Below, in pieces: positions 20,802-22,535 of a DNA stretch of 22,535 nt (the first letter of the stretch is position 1; every line of letters starts with the position of its first letter). The position numbers were made by a program, and so were the translations under genes. The stretch lies in the IMG/VR virus record IMGVR_UViG_3300027741_000289, positions 1 through 22,535 of that record. One strand, given 5' to 3'. This stretch comes from a virus. The notes beneath the pieces are model-generated. The model saw only the letters and a program-made list of their open reading frames with translations, was not told where the DNA came from and did no database searches.

Positions 20802-20809
20802 TATTTATC
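20802..20809 (-). promoter_or_regulatory. Late promoter for the 20562-20780 gene
   Basis: The minus strand reads GATAAATAACG, a 7 of 8 match to TATAAATA, 21 bases before the ATG at 20780 in the 32-base gap after the fibre gene. The leader would include the AGAGG ribosome binding site. Confidence 0.6.
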
Positions 20810-20812
20810 TGA

Positions 20813-22535
20813 TTAGTTTTGAACCATCCACTTGTCTGTTTCCACTTTAAGGATTGTGACATAAGTGTCTGCTGGTATATTAATACTGGCATCTGCACCA
20901 AACTTGCTCAGTATCAGGGTAGTGACTCCACTGTTGGCTGACTGTACAGTGGTCGAGTGTGAGCTGCCTGTGACTAAGGTAATGGTTGTTCCTACAGGAA
21001 ACTCTACACTGGCATTGGTCGGAACCAACACTGCACCTGTACCTGTTTTGTAAATGTGTTTGCCAATGTCTGTCAGTGCCAGAGTATAATCACCGTTGGC
21101 CGACTGCAAATTCTGTTCCAATACACCGGCTGCAGAAACTGTATAAGTCAACTCATGCGTCTCTTCATCGTAATAGACACTGTATGTTGTATTGGCAATA
21201 TCTTCACGCACAGGGTTGATGTACAAACCTTGGTTGGTTGTATTCAATGTGGAGCTACTGGCATTGATTACAATACTATTTGTCATTTGACAGCATTGAC
21301 CAGCTTTGTAGCCGATGGCCACTGCATATTCGCCTTGGCAGTTTTCACCAGCATAACTACCAATGGCCACTGCGTTTTGGCATTGGCAGCATTGTCCTGC
21401 ATGATTGCCAATGGCCACCGATGAATACGATTGGTTATATTGACCAGCTTGATAACCGATGGCCACAGCATGATTGCTTTGGCAGCAATAACCAGCTTGG
21501 TGTCCAATGGCCACTGTGTCTTCGCCTTGACACGCATTGCCGGCGGCACGACCGATGGCAATGGCATCAGAATTTTGATTATAACTGGCAGCACATGATC
21601 CGATAGCCACCGAGTGATCGCCTTGGCCTCCACTGCGGCAACTGCCACAGCCGCAGCAGTCGCAATAGCCTTGACCTGCATATTCACCAATGGCCACAGC
21701 CCCATTGCCTTGACAGTACCGTCCAGCGTACGGTCCAATAGCCACTGATTGGCAGCATTGGCAATATTGTGCGGCATAGTTGCCGATGGCCACTGACTGT
21801 TCACACTGGCAGCAATATCCAGCCCAGTTGCCAATGGCCACTGATGCATAGCACTGATTGTACTTGCCGGCATAGTGACCAATGGCCACAGCATGATTGT
21901 TTTGATTACGATAACCAGCATTGTGTCCAATGGCCACGGTGTCGTCGCCTTGACAGCAATAACCGGCGGCTCGCCCAATGGCAATGGCACTACAGCCTTG
22001 GTTACATCCGCAACAGCCGCTGCCTGCACAAACACCAATCGCAATTGAATGGCAACCTTGGCAGTATTCACCAGCACCTTGACCAATGGCAATGGACCCT
22101 TGACCTTGGCAATAATGTCCTGCATCTGCACCCACAGCAACCGCATATTGTTCTTGGCAATACATACCGGCTCTACGACCCACTGATGTGGCGTGATAAC
22201 CTTGGCAGCAATAACCTGCTAAGTGTCCAACTGCTGTGGCACCTGTGCCTTGACTGCAATTACCAGCGGCACGACCAACTGCGGTAGCAACATAACTTTG
22301 ATCGCAATTACCTGCACACGAGCCAATGGCCACCGAATGCTCACCTTGGCCCCAACGTCCTGCGTATTCACCAACTGCGACCGAACCGTAGCTTTGATTA
22401 CACTCGCCGCCACCGTAGCCAATGGCCACTGCACGATTTTCTTGATTTTGTTCACCAGTATAAGTACCAATGGCCACAGCATCATTACCTTGATTATAAC
22501 TGCCAGCATGGTAACCAACTGCAATTTGATTGTTG
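20813..22535 (-). CDS. Cys-rich YadA-head-like repeat fibre protein, 5' end missing
   Basis: At least 574 residues are visible, and the frame is open at the right edge, so the true start is outside. About 25 units of 16 residues follow the pattern [A/S]-V-A-I-G-x-x-A-G-x-x-x-Q-G-x-x, as in the left-handed beta-roll heads of trimeric adhesins. I count 40 cysteines, all in the repeat part, often as CCQ or CxCC at the turn positions; two units carry longer Cys-rich insertions. The C-terminal 150 residues are non-repetitive and Cys-free (GLYINPVRED, TLALTDIGKHIY, KVETDKWMVQN), like trimerising ends of T4-like tail fibres. A receptor-binding or adhesin role on the virion is inferred. The many cysteines are unusual for an extracellular fibre of this type. 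Confidence 0.85.
   Translation of the reverse strand, partial: NNQIAVGYHAGSYNQGNDAVAIGTYTGEQNQENRAVAIGYGGGECNQSYGSVAVGEYAGRWGQGEHSVAIGSCAGNCDQSYVATAVGRAAGNCSQGTGATAVGHLAGYCCQGYHATSVGRRAGMYCQEQYAVAVGADAGHYCQGQGSIAIGQGAGEYCQGCHSIAIGVCAGSGCCGCNQGCSAIAIGRAAGYCCQGDDTVAIGHNAGYRNQNNHAVAIGHYAGKYNQCYASVAIGNWAGYCCQCEQSVAIGNYAAQYCQCCQSVAIGPYAGRYCQGNGAVAIGEYAGQGYCDCCGCGSCRSGGQGDHSVAIGSCAASYNQNSDAIAIGRAAGNACQGEDTVAIGHQAGYCCQSNHAVAIGYQAGQYNQSYSSVAIGNHAGQCCQCQNAVAIGSYAGENCQGEYAVAIGYKAGQCCQMTNSIVINASSSTLNTTNQGLYINPVREDIANTTYSVYYDEETHELTYTVSAAGVLEQNLQSANGDYTLALTDIGKHIYKTGTGAVLVPTNASVEFPVGTTITLVTGSSHSTTVQSANSGVTTLILSKFGADASINIPADTYVTILKVETDKWMVQN
21287..22535 (-). repeat. Tandem 48-base coding repeats of the fibre gene
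   Basis: Roughly 25 in-frame 48-base units continue to the right edge. A higher-order copy is visible: the units starting RAAG-YCCQGDD (about 21963-21991) and RAAG-NACQGED (about 21540-21568) begin matching four-unit blocks 423 bases apart. This equals eight units plus a 39-base insertion, suggesting block duplication followed by divergence. Confidence 0.88.

Noticed and set aside
21056-22524. Long open frames on the plus strand and in other minus frames across the fibre gene
   Set aside because: They are out-of-frame readings of the 48-base coding repeat, giving periodic low-complexity protein; the VAIGxxAG frame explains the sequence.
21287-22535. Regularly spaced repeats as a CRISPR array
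   Set aside because: The 48-base period is continuous coding repeat without unique spacers, and variation follows codon positions.
20813-22535. Diversity-generating retroelement target in the fibre gene
   Set aside because: No reverse transcriptase or template repeat is visible, and the variation is explained by tandem duplication.

Overview
The window looks like part of the genome of a T4-superfamily myovirus, probably an uncultured aquatic phage of a proteobacterium. The evidence is a T4-type primase and DnaB-like helicase, class Ia ribonucleotide reductase with glutaredoxin, a PAAR baseplate-spike protein, prohead-type structural proteins, a pectate-lyase-fold tail spike, T4-late-like promoters of the form NNTAAATA, and gene packing with many 1-4 base start/stop overlaps. 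NrdA, NrdB and IscU resemble the enterobacterial proteins closely, which points to a gamma- or betaproteobacterial host lineage. The host is inference only.

Layout. From 18575 down to 1 every gene is on the minus strand, so transcription runs right to left. (i) 18575-15356: primase, an SGNH-hydrolase-like protein and replicative helicase. (ii) 15345-11711: four tightly coupled genes, namely a small helical protein, a Pro/Ala-rich protein, a polymerase-beta-type nucleotidyltransferase and a protein with ligase-like KxDG and EG motifs. (iii) 11644-8567: small structural or assembly genes with late promoters and one strong terminator. (iv) 8478-6636: a secreted His-rich protein, a 43-residue ORF, IscU, IscA and a RecB/Cas4-type nuclease, each overlapping the next. 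(v) 6605-1: tail spike, an unknown protein, nrdA, nrdB, glutaredoxin, an Sm-like protein, a PAAR protein and a truncated gene. On the plus strand, 18647-20565 carries a 2OG-Fe(II) oxygenase-like protein, a methyltransferase-like protein, a QueC-like PP-loop ATPase and a small conserved protein. Beyond these, on the minus strand, lie a small protein and a very Cys-rich YadA-head-like repeat fibre that runs off the right edge.

How the parts work together. Primase and helicase form the lagging-strand machinery, and NrdA/NrdB/Grx supply deoxynucleotides. The nuclease may process DNA. Late-promoter genes build the head and tail, and the tail spike and repeat fibre are host-contact proteins. The most unusual parts are the phage IscU/IscA pair without IscS, the paired nucleotidyltransferase and ligase-like proteins (one starting with a T4-like capsid-targeting peptide), the Cys-rich fibre, and promoters whose predicted transcription start falls on the start codon. 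No tRNA, CRISPR array, integrase or insertion sequence was seen, and no stretch over 300 bases lacks a gene.
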